Assembly: GCA_033725935.1 (NCBI GenBank) | Contig: MU867102.1 | Location: forward strand, 62,001 to 126,000 | Direction: 5' to 3' | DNA length: 64,000 nucleotides | Origin: Cladorrhinum sp. PSN259 | Taxonomy: Eukaryota > Ascomycota > Sordariomycetes > Sordariales > Podosporaceae | In this document: positions 1-12,892 of the stretch, one piece after another | Position numbering within the stretch: the first letter of the stretch is position 1 | Layout of the letters: every line of letters starts with the position of its first letter | Position numbers and translations under genes: made by a program | Notes under the pieces: model-generated | The model's database searches: none | What the model was told of the DNA's origin: nothing | What the model saw: the letters and a program-made list of their open reading frames with translations, nothing else

Positions 1-3000
1 AACGGTTCGTCACGAGAAGGTATCAGGGCGAATTCGGCTCCACTGAATATGTAAGGTGGAAGCTGTGTGAATTCAGGCTTGCTGTACACTCTTCTTGGGT
101 ACTTTTGCATCAGCTTCTCAAGCTTTAGGGCTGCGAAGCGTCCGTAAAGATCGATAACTGGACCGATAGCAATGAGTTGTGTTCTGGGGTATTTCTCCAA
201 AATGCTTGGGAAGATATCAGCAATGAGATCAACGCCCTTCTGCAAACTCCAACGACCGACGAAAACGAAAAGCTCGGCTTCGGGGTCAACGTCTAGGCCT
301 GCCCACTCCTGGGCTTGCCTCCGCAGCTCTCCTCGCTTTTCCTCGGCGCTGTAATCGATTTCGATCTTCTTGTTGTCCTGCACCGCAATATCCTTTCTGG
401 GGTCCCACTCAGCTGTGTCAGACGGGTCGGGATTGGGAAGCTGGCCAATATTCTTCAAACTCCAGAAAATGGGGTATCGAGCAAGAGAACGGTCACCGTA
501 CTTCCTTGACACGCCGACCGCACCAAAACCGCGTTGATGAATACGGAGATAGCTTGCTCCGGCGTGGAGTAGGTTGAACACTGAGCCGTATTGGACATAA
601 TCCCGGACGATTTCGGGCGGCAAGTTGAAGACCTCACATACTTCCTTCTGCTCTGCCGGTGTTCGCATGGGCCACATACCCTGGAACTCGGCGTTATGAA
701 GGGAGAGACAGCAGGGAATAGTCTGAGGCAAGAGGTAAAGAGGAGCGGCAGCACCATGGTAGTCATTGATGTGGTAGATGTCCACCGGGAACCGACGAAT
801 AGTCTCAGCGATGCAGGAGTTCCATGCAGCGTACAGAATGGCACTTTCGATGTCGTCCATGCGGGCGATGTAGGGGTTGGCCTTGGTCTGCTTGCGGAAG
901 ATAGGGGCATCAAGTAGGACGTAGGTAATGTTCTTGGTGGTGTAGTAGTAAACCTCGACCTCGTACGGCTGACCCATGACCTGAACGAACATGGGTTCCG
1001 CGGCCTGCATGTTATCGGTGGGATATGAGACATCACCCACCACCGGGATGACCCACACCAAGTCCATGTGTGACAGGGCGGATGCCATGAGCTGGGCCAT
1101 GACACCAAGCCCGCCAATCTTGATCTTGATGCCAAAATCGTCAATGTTGTACTCCATGGTTGCAATCAAGACAGTCTTACGGCTGCCACCATTCCCGGAA
1201 GCAAATGCAGCACCGCCTGCTATCGTGGGAGTAGCTATTGAATCGAGCTCGACACCAGCCTTGTTTCTGAAGTCAAGCTTGGAAAAGTTGCTGAGCTTGA
1301 GCCATCCCAAACCGGCGTGCCCTGGCTTGGCGAAACCAGACTCATTGATCTTGACTTGATAGAAGCTGCCCACATAGATCCAACCAGCGAGTGCCGCCAA
1401 CAAGACGGGTACAATCAGAAGCAGGATAAAAATCAGGACTTGAAGCCCAATGTGACCAGATGGCAGATACTCAAATCTCCATGTAGCATCGTTGAACCTG
1501 AGCTTGTAAGACAGATTTGGCAGCGGCGGAGGGCCGGTGATGTTGATGACGTTTCTAGCCAAACTGCTGGGAGGAAGGCGGTCGATAATGCCATCGTTGT
1601 CAATGTCACCATAGATAAAGCCAACATCGGGCTGGTTGTCGGGGTTGATACCCCAAACATTGACCTGGAACTCAGCCGGCCATTCGTGCATGTAGTGCAG
1701 CTCCCAAGTGTGATGATGGACGAGGTCCATTCCGCTAGGAAGGCCAGCATCATAGCCCCATTTATTAAAAGGGCCGTGTATTCTGACATGAGGGAAGGAA
1801 CGCTCGAAGGTGATGTCGGCACTATCCGAATGCTGAATGAAGGCAGAAGATCCAAGTGGCTTGCTGAAATATTGTACTTGGAGGTGAGTGCCCTCCCATT
1901 CTTGCAACTTCGTACCCTTCCACTTCTGTCTCTTATAGGGAACCTTCAGGTTCGGGCCAGTGTAATTCTGCCACTCACTCCACTCAGAGCCCCAATTCGT
2001 ACTGTACCGCCAATGAGTAGCTCCGGGCGCGCTGTGGTTGATGTAGACCTGGCCGTTCTGAAGGACCAGAAGACTGCGCGAATAGTTGGAAGAGAGGGGG
2101 TGAACAACCGGGTTACCGAGTTTGCCGAATCTGATCAAGAAATGGTCCGGAACCTTTGTACTCCATTTACCATCAGCCGAGGTGGCATTGGAGCCAACGG
2201 TAAACTTGACGATACCATCAGGGACATTGCGCAGGTATGTTGTCAGCTTGAAGGCGGACTGGATGGCACCAGTAAACTCAATCTTGTTTTCCGGGGTGTA
2301 GATGCCACAGTACTTGGGCTTCTGGTCAACGTCAATCTTCTTGGGACCGGATCCATCAACGGTAACAACAGCTGACAGCCCCTTGATCAGTGAGTCGCAA
2401 TCCATGGGCATATTGTACTCAATGCTGACTTCGATGTTACCACTGGCATTGGTTGAGTCAAGCGGAAAGTCATGGCCGGGATCAAACTTGGTGATCATGG
2501 GGGCCGGCTGCTCCCATTTAGATAGAGGGACATAGGCGCGGAATTCGAATGGCTTCAGCGTGATGCTACTGATACATCCAGCCTTGCCACCGCTAAAACT
2601 GTTCTTCCGGATGGAGAATCCGAGCTTGATAGGGCCGTCTTCGCTGAACAGGTTCTTTACCTGTGTGTCGGCATCAAAGGGGGCAATGAAAGCCGTGGTC
2701 TCGTTATTGCAGTCGAACTTGTACTCCTTGGACTCTGGAACATTGTGGTACACCAACCACACCGGATCGTAGTTCTCCTTTTGCCAGGCCGTGGTGCCGC
2801 GAACAACGCTCCAAATGCCGCGTTCGGTGCGCTGTGTACTGCCATTGAGAAGAACCTCCCGTGTTTGGTTTGCCAAAGTCTGAAGAAGCCAGCCGTCGTT
2901 GAGCGCAGGCAACTTCTCGCGGAGGGCGAACATGTGGCGAAAGATGTTGCGCATGGGTGCTGAAGGATCTCGGTGGTCCCATCCAACAGATTCGTCATGG

Positions 3001-4848
3001 CACCCTTCGCGTCCTTTAGTAATGGGCCATCCAATATACTGGTCAATGGTGAGTTGGAAGCATCCGTGCGCTCTCCAAGCGGGTGAAGGAGCAAAGGCTT
3101 GACGACCGTAGACGTAGTTAGTGGCCGTGCCGTCTAGAGCATAAAGGGACTGCTCTTCGCCGTAGTAAACCAAGGGAGCGCCGGGAAGCAAGATGGTCGT
3201 GATGAAGTATCCTAGAAGCATGCGTTCATTTCCAAGTTCGATAGCTGGCCATCTGAAAACGTCCTGATTGGTGGCACCGTAGAGGTGGCGAGGGTCGAAT
3301 CTACCGTCGTAAGCGTTGCGGAAGTCGTTGTACCTGACCATGTGATCCCAAATCTTGACCCAGTCAAGGGGTACATCAAAGCCTGCCTCGAGGTTACCGC
3401 TCAGTCCAAGGAACCTGGTCATGAAACGGTAGATGGAATAGTGGAATGCGCCGGCGTCGAGAGCGCTGTTGCCCTTCTCACGAACGTACCACTTGTCTGG
3501 GCCGTCTGAGCTGGGGTCGAGGCTCATAACCTCCTCAGCTGTTAAGCCTTCAGAGACAGCGGGCTCTCGCCCACGACCAAGGTAAATAGACCCCAGGTGG
3601 TTACCACTGGTAATTTCGCCAAACACGGCAAAGTTGGTCTTGTTGAGGCCGTCGGACATGGCGCACTTGCGCATGTGAGAACTGAACGAGGCTTGAGCAT
3701 CGACTGTGACCTGAACAGCCTTGTCAATGCGCCATCCATCGATATCGAGCATACGAACAGCGATGCAGGAGAAATGGTTGACACGGGCGGCCACCGAAGG
3801 ATGCCAATCGCGCAAACGATCCTGCACCGACGCGAACTTTGAGAGCTGACGCTGCCAGTCGGGGAAAACACCGAAAGCTTCAGTATCACCGTATTGGTCG
3901 AAATCGCTATCGTAGCAGCCCTTGAGACCTGGTGGCTTGATTCGAGTTCCGTCCTCGTACCAGAACACGGGATAATCGCAGGTCTCGTTGTACGTGTTGC
4001 CGATGTCGAAGTCGGGGTACCGCCTGTCGCTCTTCCAAACAACCTTGTGTTCTTGGGTGCGGAAAGGGGTACTCTCGTTGAGATATCCCTGAAATCCAAT
4101 CAAATCGCTCATACTGTTGAACAATGAATACGTTAGCAGCCGGCGGGCTGAATTATGATTCCAGAAAAGCTAGGGAACTTACGTAGCCATGGTGTTGTCC
4201 AGCACCACCCACATTTTGCGAGCATGGATCTCGTCAATAACTGTCTGCCAGGTCTCAATAGTTCCATAGTGCTTGTCAAGAAGAGTCAAGTCGATGGGCT
4301 GAAAATAATAGCGTTGGTTAGGCTTGAAATTTTATAAGGCATAATGTTTCTGAACGTACCGAGTAGGAGTCGGCACCCCAAGGCAGGTTGATAAATGGAG
4401 AGCCAGCTATGTAAATTGCCTATCACTTGTTAGAGCATTTATTATCATATTCCGGGCGCTGGTATCAGTCTACCTTGATTCCCATTCCAGCGATGTAATC
4501 CAGGGAGTCCCTCAACCCTTCAAGATCTCCACCAAAGCGAAGCTGGGTACTCATGATATCGGACTCGAAGAGGGTCTCATTCTTATCGTCGTTGACAGGA
4601 TCTCCATTGACATATCTATCGAGGAAGATAGTGTAGAATGGAACTCTCCAGTTGTCTGGAGATTCAGCATACTTGAAATCTGTTGGCCGTCTGCCATTGT
4701 AATCTAAGGGGTTCTTGGCTGTGCGGTTAGTATTTAGGTTCCAAGCATCTTCGCTGGCGGTGTATCGAAGGCCGGAAACGAGTGTCGTTAGTGAAAGGAG
4801 GGTGAAGAGAAATGTGCTGCAAAGGAACGAAAGGTGGGCCATGATCAC
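1..4848 (-). CDS. ags1: alpha-1,3-glucan synthase, N-terminal two thirds (partial at window edge)
   Basis: Makes cell-wall alpha-1,3-glucan at the plasma membrane. Four exons are visible: 4848-4474, 4419-4360, 4298-4183 and 4113 to beyond position 1; the three introns are 54, 61 and 69 nt and all phases agree. About 1,554 residues of a protein usually near 2,400 are inside the window. In order: a signal peptide (about residues 1-27), an extracellular GH13 amylase-like domain with DIDGWRIDKA (nucleophile region) and FGEIT (acid/base region), a linker, a membrane segment near residues 1070-1095, and the start of the GT5 glycogen-synthase-like domain with KIGGLGVM. The reading reaches the conserved PSRDEP motif at the edge, so the C-terminal transferase remainder and the multipass exporter region lie outside. 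Start at 4848 or the in-frame ATG at 4842. It diverges from a GH13 enzyme at 7196, the classical alpha-glucan partnership. Family assignment is firm. Confidence 0.96.
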
Positions 4849-7195
4849 CGTCGCTCGCCTCTCATAGGGAGCGAAGGAGGGACGAAACGAGGGACAAGAC
4901 GGCTAACAACAAACAAAAACGCAACACTTCATGAATACGCCACGAAAAGAATGAGGTTGACGATGGTATTCATCAACAGGTTTGGAAAGAAGGGAAAAGA
5001 CGCGACATTCAAGACCAAGGTTCCCAACACAAAACACGTTCAAGAGACAGCCCTAGCTGCCTCCAACCCCACGAGAGACTCCATCCTCGCTGGTATCCAG
5101 CAGCATCCAACACAGAGAAGGATGGGAAAAGGGGCGATGGAAAAACTGGTCAGACCTTGCTAGACCGTGGAAGCTGGTGGATGTGACACCACTCCTCTGG
5201 CACACTTGTTTCCTCCACTCACGCAGAAGATGTTTGGAACAAGGGTAGGGGCAGTTGGCCATTGAGCCAATCGGCCCTCACAATGTCGAGATATCCTCGT
5301 AAAGCTCGTGGACGCAAATAAAGAAGTCTCCTCTCCCAGCAGTTCCTAACCATCTCAACGTTGACATCATTTTAACGGAACCTCCACTGTCCGTAGGGGG
5401 TTTACGTGACAAGCCGCGAGAGCCGGCGAGAGTCGTCCTCGGAGTCGGGAAGAGATGGTTGACGCAGGGTGGAAATGCCCTGGTTCCAATGCAGATGGCA
5501 GCTGAGGGCACAGCACCACCAAAGAAGCTGGCAACGAGAGTGGCGGACAGCATCCTGCAAACTACTCCACGCCAAGATAGTCGAGCCCCAGTCCAGCGCC
5601 CAGCCCAGTGCATCATCCCAGTGGTACCTAAAGAATTGTATACATGGGGTCGAGTTCGCGGACTTGACCGAAAATTACAGCTTTGAGACTTGAGAGAGCT
5701 GCTGGAAGCACCGTGGTCCACCCCAATTCCACTGACTGGTGTGCGGCACTGGCGGTGTTTTGTGCTTTGTATGATGTTCATTGTTTCGTTGTTGCAAAAC
5801 CTGCGTCGGGACAGTGGAGATGCCATCTTGTTTTTGCCCTCTCTTCTCCATTGTTTTGTCAGCGAGCGAGTATGGCCTGCTGCGAGGTGGCGCCTCACCG
5901 GGTGTCGCTTGTCGCTGGTCGGTAGAAGTCGAGTCTCGCGCCGACGATACGACCCAGACGCAACACTGTCTTGCAGGGATATTCGACGTTAGGATCGGGG
6001 GCAGCGGCAGATAGGCATGGCCCCGCTGGATCGGCCTCGGGAGCCGGGGGTCGTGTTCGAGATTTGGAGCGTAGCGTGGCAGCGTCGCACAAAGACCATG
6101 CTGCCGCAGCCACTACCGTTGACGTGCCAAACGGCCGGGTCGCTGAGTGTACCCTCAGGTGAAGGTGAACAGACATGGGAAACAACAGCAAGTAAAACCA
6201 GGATGCATTAGAGGAAAAAAGAAAAACAAAAGGAAGCTGGTATGTGATTGATCCAACTGATAGGAATCGGACTTGTTCAAAAGTTAAATTTCATTTGCAT
6301 CGGATCATCTGGCTGGTTTTTCGACAGCTTCCATCGGTGCTTCCTTCCACGTTTTGGATCAAGAGACCAAGTTCCAGTGGCAGGGGTCCGCGGAACAGAC
6401 TCCACTGTGGAGGACCTCCCCGCATCGCTATCCCTGCTCCATGCTCGTCATTCAGCGCCACCGGCTGCCAAACCTTCCGTGTAAAAGCTTGGCCATTACC
6501 CGATCGGACCGGCCATGCAAGCAATAACGACGGCGAGGAGAAAGGAGCGTGACGACTCACCTCATGTTTTTCGTTTGAACCTGCCCGAATCAGTGAAAGA
6601 CGAAGGCGGTCTGCAAAAATGCTTTAGGTCTGGCACATTTGCACCTGAAATGTTTTGCTTCGGCTTTGCAAAACCCACTATTTTATACCAAATAACCTGT
6701 TGCGATATTCTGGAGCCGACATGCAGCATACACGACTCAAGAGACCAGGATATCCCAAGGTGCTCGATGAATTCCATATTTTCACAAAGTCCATCACAGT
6801 GTCTGCCATTTCGACGGACTGTGAGATAATGGAGATAATGTCAACTCTCACCAGGAGATCCCTTCGACATCGTCTTGGTAGTCAGGCACACACGCCGCGG
6901 TTCCGAAGGGGCCTGTCGCCAATGGTCATGCCGTTGACACGCCTCCATAGCTCCTTTCCCCAGAGTCCTCCCCATTACTTACAGACACCGAGACGTACGC
7001 CATCTCCAACGCCTCAACGGTTGTTCCCACGTTCGTTTTTTGTACTACACAACCACATCACGACCCTCTGTGGCGTGACCACATTCGTTTATTTCCCTTC
7101 CTTTCGTCGTCCCCGATGTGGTAGGAGAAAGCAGATCAAGAATTCCGACCCAAGTCACTCGCTAAGAACACGAAAACCATACTAAACACAAGAAT
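4849..7195. promoter_or_regulatory. divergent intergenic region between ags1 and the GH13 gene
   Basis: This 2.35-kb stretch has no convincing gene; the open frames are short and overlap one another on both strands. It must hold the promoters and 5' UTRs of both the glucan synthase (minus) and the GPI-anchored GH13 enzyme (plus). Co-regulation through shared upstream sequence is inferred from arrangement only. I identified no specific binding site. Confidence 0.5.
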
Positions 7196-8791
7196 ATGCG
7201 GGCATCAATCCTTAGCACCGTTACTGCGGCCGGCCTTGCATTCTCGGGCCTGAGCAATGCGGCCGGCATCGAAGAGTGGAAGTCCCGGTCCGTCTATCAG
7301 GTCATGATCGATCGCTTCGCCCGTACGGATGGCTCATCTGTGGGTTGTGAGATGCATCTCTTCTGTGGCGGCACATGGAAGGGATTGACGAATAAGCTCG
7401 ACTACATTCAGGATATGGGCTTCACTGCCATCCAAATCAGCCCAATTGTCAAGAACATGGAGGAGCACACAGCCGTGGGTGACGCTTACCATGGATACTG
7501 GTCAGTGGATAACTACAAGCTCAACGACAAGTTCGGAACCGAGAAGGACTTTAAGGAGCTTGTTGCCGAGCTCCACAAGCGCGACATGCTACTCATGGTC
7601 GACGTTGTGGTAAACAACATGGTCCAAAAATTCGATAATGTGTTGCCCCCCAAGATCGACTACTCCAATTTCAACCCCTTCAACGACAAGAAATATTTTC
7701 ACTCGTACTGCAACGTCACCGACTGGGAGGATCCCAAGGTCTACCAAAATTGCTGGCTTTATCCTTACGGTGTCGCTCTTGCCGACCTTGACACTAATTC
7801 CCCCGTTGTCGTCGAGGAGCTGGGCAGCTGGGTCAAGGGCCTAGTCAGCAATTATTCCATTGATGGTCTCCGTATTGACGCTGCTAAGCACGTCAACGAT
7901 GAATTTCTCCCTGCTTTCGTCAAGGAATCCGGTGTTTTCGCCTGGGGAGAGGTCCTTACCGGTGTCACCGACGACATGTGCCGCTACCAGACCCTCGGCC
8001 TCCTTCCCGGCATGCCCAACTACCTTGAGTACTACCCCCTCAACGAGGCTTTCAACGGTGGATCCTTCGAGGACCTCGCCCAGATGAAGGACGAGGCCAG
8101 ATCTGGCTGCAACGACACGTTTGCTCTTGGCAGCTTCGTAGAGAACCACGACATGCCCCGCTTCGCCAACCGCAACGATGACATTGTCCTCGCAAAAAAC
8201 GCCATGACATACATTCTCCTAAACGACGGCATCCCCACTGTTTACCAGGGCCAGGAGCAGCATTTCAACGGTAACAGCACACCCTTCAACCGTGAGCCCC
8301 TCTGGCAGTCCAACTACGACAAAGAGGCTCCCCTCTACGTCCTCACTTCCACTCTCAACAAGATCCGCAACAATGCCATCAAGCTCGACAAGAGTTATGT
8401 TGAGTCCCCATCTGAGACTCTCCGGGTTGACAACAACCATCTCTGCCAGAAGAAGGGTTCTTACGGCTCTCAGGTTGTATTCTGTATCAACAACAAGAGC
8501 AGTAACGGAGACAAGTACGAGATCAACGTTGGCGGCTTCCAAGCTTCCGAGGAGGTCGTCGAGGTCCTCGCCTGCAAATCCAACGCTGCTGATGGCACCG
8601 GCACCATCACCATGTACATGAACAAGGGCGACCCTAAGGTGTACGTTCCTGCCGCTGCCCTCAAGGACACTGGCATCTGCAAGGAGACTAGCAAGGATGG
8701 CCCCACCAGCGGTGCGGCTTCTCTTGGTATGACTGGCGGCATCGGCATCGGCATGGCTGTTGTTGTTGGTTGGGCTGCTCTATTCCTTTGA
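7196..8791 (+). CDS. GPI-anchored GH13 alpha-amylase / 4-alpha-glucanotransferase, AgtA/AmyD type
   Basis: Intronless, 531 residues. A signal peptide (about 1-22) precedes a GH13 catalytic domain with nucleophile Asp228 (DGLRIDAAK), acid/base Glu252 (GEVLTG) and Asp319 (FVENHDMPRF). Conserved region I reads DVVVNNM, with Asn141 where ordinary fungal amylases have His. That replacement is known from the Aspergillus AgtA/AgtB enzymes, which act mainly as 4-alpha-glucanotransferases. The C-terminus has a Ser/Gly/Ala stretch and then a hydrophobic tail (last ~22 residues), typical of a GPI attachment signal, placing the enzyme on the outer membrane or wall. It is divergent from alpha-1,3-glucan synthase, so it probably trims or primes (1,4)-alpha-glucan for wall alpha-glucan synthesis. 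The family is certain; transferase rather than hydrolase activity is inferred from Asn141. Confidence 0.94.
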   Translation: MRASILSTVTAAGLAFSGLSNAAGIEEWKSRSVYQVMIDRFARTDGSSVGCEMHLFCGGTWKGLTNKLDYIQDMGFTAIQISPIVKNMEEHTAVGDAYHGYWSVDNYKLNDKFGTEKDFKELVAELHKRDMLLMVDVVVNNMVQKFDNVLPPKIDYSNFNPFNDKKYFHSYCNVTDWEDPKVYQNCWLYPYGVALADLDTNSPVVVEELGSWVKGLVSNYSIDGLRIDAAKHVNDEFLPAFVKESGVFAWGEVLTGVTDDMCRYQTLGLLPGMPNYLEYYPLNEAFNGGSFEDLAQMKDEARSGCNDTFALGSFVENHDMPRFANRNDDIVLAKNAMTYILLNDGIPTVYQGQEQHFNGNSTPFNREPLWQSNYDKEAPLYVLTSTLNKIRNNAIKLDKSYVESPSETLRVDNNHLCQKKGSYGSQVVFCINNKSSNGDKYEINVGGFQASEEVVEVLACKSNAADGTGTITMYMNKGDPKVYVPAAALKDTGICKETSKDGPTSGAASLGMTGGIGIGMAVVVGWAALFL

Positions 8792-9259
8792 GTATTTATG
8801 GGAGGGCCGATTAGGGTGTGTGCAGGTAATACAGGGCTTGGTTGGATTCTAGGAAAGCATTTTGGGAACCATAATAATTATCATTGCATGCCATACTTGG
8901 CCATATTATTCATTGACCTACCTCTGTATCATATGGTGTATATTTATCATCTTGGATCTTGTGTGATACATTACCAGTCTTATTTATCAAGATGGCGCCC
9001 GCGATTCAGCTTGTTGAAAATTTAGGAATTTAAATACATCTGAAGTTCGAAGGAAATGCTAAATTCTATATCTATTTAGTTGGCTTGAGAGCTAACACTA
9101 AACTACACATGGGAAGTAAAAAAAAATACAAAAGAAACTGGCCAAGGTTTAAATAAACTATTGAGCATATACCCGTCTTTTTTTGCCTCTGCATCTCTAA
9201 TGGTAAGTAGTCGTGTGGAGTCCCCCAAATAAAGCAAATAAAAAAAATTAATTTTGAGA
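8792..9259. other. 3' flank of the GH13 gene
   Basis: AT-rich 3' flank containing the 3' UTR of the GH13 gene. I see no gene in it. Confidence 0.4.
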
Positions 9260-9355
9260 CTCGGATACCGGGAGTCGAACCCGGGGCTGTTGAGATGAGA
9301 ACATGTCACTTCTAGGAAGTGAGAGTCAACGATGTTACCGCTACACCATACCCGA
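9260..9355 (-). tRNA. tRNA-Glu(CTC), intron-containing
   Basis: The cloverleaf folds on the minus strand: acceptor stem TCGGGTA/TATCCGA with one G-U pair, D-arm with GGTAAC, anticodon stem GTTGA/TCAAC with loop CTCTCAC giving anticodon CTC, and a T-arm with GGTTCGACTCC. A 25-nt intron sits directly 3' of the nucleotide after the anticodon. Mature length is 71 nt. The discriminator base is G. Confidence 0.93.
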
Positions 9356-10813
9356 TTTTGAAACAATCGTGCGTGGACCCGATTTGATTGGAGAAGCGAG
9401 CCGACACTGCGGGTTATATCCATCTACTACTACTTTATTGGCCTTTTTTTTCTTTTTCTTTCTTTTTCTTAATCTACTAATTTTCGAGAAAGTCTTTATG
9501 TTATGTTTCTGATTTGTTGGTGTTTTTCTACAGGAAGCTGATGACTGTGTTGTGTTATTTGAGTGTTTTTTTTTTTTTTTAGGTATTAATATGATCGGTC
9601 CGGTCCACCTATGGGACCCTGTCAATGGATCATGTCACGGTGTGGGTGCCACTCCCATGAAATACAGGTCAACGCTACATAAGAAAATAAAGGCAAGTTT
9701 GCGGAACGAAGGAAAGATACCATATGTAAGTATGTAGATAGGTTATATGACAAAACAAAGTTAAAAGCTGCCCCCCACGGGAACCTATTCTTCTCCCTTC
9801 TTGATTCTTGGAATGAGGTTAGAAAAAATTGAACACAAAAAACTTGAAAGCGATCTCGTTTTCTATTTTGTGAAGATTAATAAAAAGAATATTAAAAAAA
9901 AGGAAGTGAATATTCCTCCTAAAATTTCAGCAGATATTCGTCTTCTATATATTCGTTAAAAATCATTTAAATGCATCATGCTTTTATCATCTCTTCTCAG
10001 TGTTTGTGTGTGCATCAGCAAAACTAGCTGGGAATACTACTAATGCGCCAAAGTGAATGATTGTTGTGATAGCACTCATCATGATGCATCTTGCGGTTAT
10101 TTGTTTCACGTCAATTGCTGGTACTTGAGCTATCATGTTTCATTTGAAGCCTGTTCCTTCCCCCACTAACAGCGACGGTTTTCCCCGGCCACACCCCTAA
10201 TCGGTCCCGTGTAGTTCTCTCGCGAAGAGCCCAGTCATCATCCGCATGTCCGTGTCCACCCGTTATCTTCAAGTTGAATTCCTGTTGGTGCCCTAGATAG
10301 GTATGTTTGATTGACATTGCAGAGTTTGTCTTTTCTTGGGGAGGTAGTAAATCGCCAAGAGGCCCGGTTTTCTTCTGTCATTGATTTTAAGCAGACTGAC
10401 GGATCATCTGGATGATGGAAAAAAGTCGTCGGCCGGCCTTTGTTTGGAGTATGGTGAATTTTTTCGTTTGCTGAACTTTCGAGATCTGAGTCTCAGATAA
10501 CTACTTGAAGACAGAACTGCCCCTCCCCCTGGTGCTCATCATCCCTCATCTTTGAGCCGGAGTTTTGTTTGCTTGGCTTGTTGGATTTCTGATGGTAGTA
10601 GCGAACGTGCTTTTTTTCTTTTCTTTTCTTGCAGTCTTCTTCCCTTTCAATGATGTGCAAGACCCTTCATAAAATTTTGTTTTTCAACACACTCTCTCTG
10701 TCTGTTCCAGGCTGCGTGTGTCAGATCTGGATCCCACCAAGTCCAGCCCACCTCAAACTCTTCGTGAAATGGAAACTGACATTTTCGAATGATTGAACTC
10801 CAGTCCTCTGTCT
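9356..10813. other. intergenic, no gene seen
   Basis: AT-rich, with poly-T and poly-A runs (for example 9565-9580 and 10611-10625). A few short frames lack coding character. It holds the 3' flank of the minus-strand C2H2 gene. Confidence 0.4.
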
Positions 10814-11784
10814 TCAAGCCTTTGAAGAACTCCCCCTTCCTCCTCCCCCTTCATCATCCATGAAATCGGACGACGGCCCGCCGGACTCTGGTGACTTATT
10901 TCCGCTACAGGCTTTTACATAGCGATGTCTCTAAAAATTTTACAGGATCAGTATTTGAGACTTTTTTTTTTTCTTTCCAACCTGAAATTTGATATACTCA
11001 CCTTGAGCGCATCTTTCCGCGAGAAGCACTTGTCACAATAAGGACATGGAAACGGTTTCGTAGCCATATGGATCCTCCGGTGCCTCTTGAGATCGTGATT
11101 TCGGCTGAAGCACTGCGTGCACAAGTCACATTTGAATGGCCGATCCTGCTGGGACGACTCTCTCACTACGGGGTAAGAGCCGACACTGAACTCGTGGAAC
11201 GGTCCGCCCATGGATTGTGGTCTTGGAAGTCCGTCGGGAATATAACTCCCCTGTGGAGGCATCGGCCGGAGGGTGTGGTGCGCTGGAGGGGCCATACCGG
11301 CCGGTGGTGCCAAGGGCCCATTGAGAGGATGATGACGGGAACTTGAGGAATGGTTGGGTGAGTGTGGATGTGGATATTGTGATGCTGGTGGCAAGAGACT
11401 GGTGATGGGTGGTAGTTGGCCCGCGAAGCGAGGAGGCGAGGAGTGAGAAGGTGATCCTGGTAACGGCTTGCGCTGCTGTGCTAGAGGTTGTGAGGAGGAA
11501 GATGCTAAATAGCCGGACCCGCCATATGGATAAGATGCAGAGTCCGGATTCCCGGGTTTTGGATGTGACGGCATGTTGATGGGTGGATATGATCCGAGAG
11601 TGTTCCTCGTGGTGGTGGAGAATGAGGATCGGCCGTTCCCAGGCGACAACTGCGCACCGCCTGCCGGGGAACTCTTCCCGCCAGCCGGCGAACGCGGGCC
11701 GTCGGATGTTGGTGGTAGGGAAAATGAGGAGATTCCAATCTTTGCGAGATGTCTTCGTGAGGTGGACGATGGGATCTCGTCCAT
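10814..11784 (-). CDS. C2H2 zinc-finger transcription factor
   Basis: Two exons, 11784-11002 and 10930-10814, joined over a 71-nt GTGAGT...TTTTTAG intron in phase 0; 299 residues. A long Ser/Pro-rich, low-complexity N-terminal region precedes two tandem zinc fingers near the C-terminus. The first is a regular C-x2-C-x12-H-x3-H finger (FKCDLC...RHRRIH). The second spans the intron and ends H-x5-C (FPCPYC...RHRYVKAC), a C2HC variant. The tail after the fingers is short. The pair resembles fungal Azf1-like regulators, but no orthologue can be named. I start at MDEIPSS (11784); an in-frame ATG at 11976 would add 64 residues without obvious conservation. Nuclear DNA-binding role inferred from the fingers. 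Confidence 0.85.
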
Positions 11785-12892
11785 GGTATTATTGACACTC
11801 TCTCGCTTGAATAGGGGGCAAACACGAATTTTTTGAGCAGGCTCTCGGCGCAGTGTGATGTTCTGGGGAAAGATCCAAGTGCGGGAAGATCGTGACTCTC
11901 GCGGCAGCCATCTGATCTGGGTCTTGCATCTCAGCTGAACGACCCCCCCGTCTTGTGGCTGTGCCCGAACAGGCATCGCGCAGAGCGGGCGCGCTTGGCA
12001 GCAAGCCTCTTTCTTACCCCCCCACCAGTCATTTTCTGCATGCCGAGCAATTTTTCTTTTCTTTCTCTTACTTCATCCCGCTCGGGGGAAGCCCATGTCA
12101 TCTCTCCCTCCTCGCAGAGGGTGTCACTTACACACACGACATCGAGCACAAGCAACCTCAGAGTCGCAATAACGTCTTGGCATCTGCAGGCGGGAGCAAC
12201 GGGAGAACTATTGAGTTGGTGCTTGGCAACATGCCATGCCCCTGAGACCCTGGGCTGCCTCTCCCGTTTGGGGTCTGACTATTGCTCTCCCGCAGCGAAC
12301 AGACGCGAGGAAGCCTCTGAAAATAGAATACATGTAACCCTTCCCCTCCAATCCAACCAGACTCCGCTGCTCACGTCCGAAGGCTGCGTCATTATCACGG
12401 ACGAGCCTATGGGAAGATTCAAATCAACCTGCGTGGCTTGACGCCACCATGTCGATGATGGTCAAGTTGGACCGCGTCGGTGGATGAGAAGGGTAAAAAA
12501 TGGGTTCCAAAAAGGGTCCAATGTTTCATAAACCTGCTCCTCTGACCACATCAGGAACCAATTATTGTGCAGAACCTAGTCCAACTTCTGTTGAGTGTGG
12601 TCACACAAATGCGCGAGCAATGCGAGACTAACCGTGCCTGTCAAAAAAATCTGAGAGGGAACAGAAGCTCCGGAGGTTTTTGCTGCCTTTAGTATATCTG
12701 AAAGAGGTTCTCGAGATCTATACTTGAACAATTGCGTCTTATCCTTTGAATATACAATCCTAATTTTTTTGGACCTTGGATAGATTTTCAGCGTACCTTG
12801 TCAAGCTCGGATAAATTTGATGAGCGCATATAGAGATCAAGGATCAGCTTTGGGAAATTAATACTCAAAATATATTAATTTTCATATAGCCT
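11785..12892. other. intergenic: C2H2 gene upstream region, no gene seen
   Basis: Holds the promoter and 5' UTR of the minus-strand C2H2 gene and the 3' flank of the APH-like gene. Pyrimidine-rich tracts occur around 12045-12080. No protein in it looks real. Confidence 0.4.
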
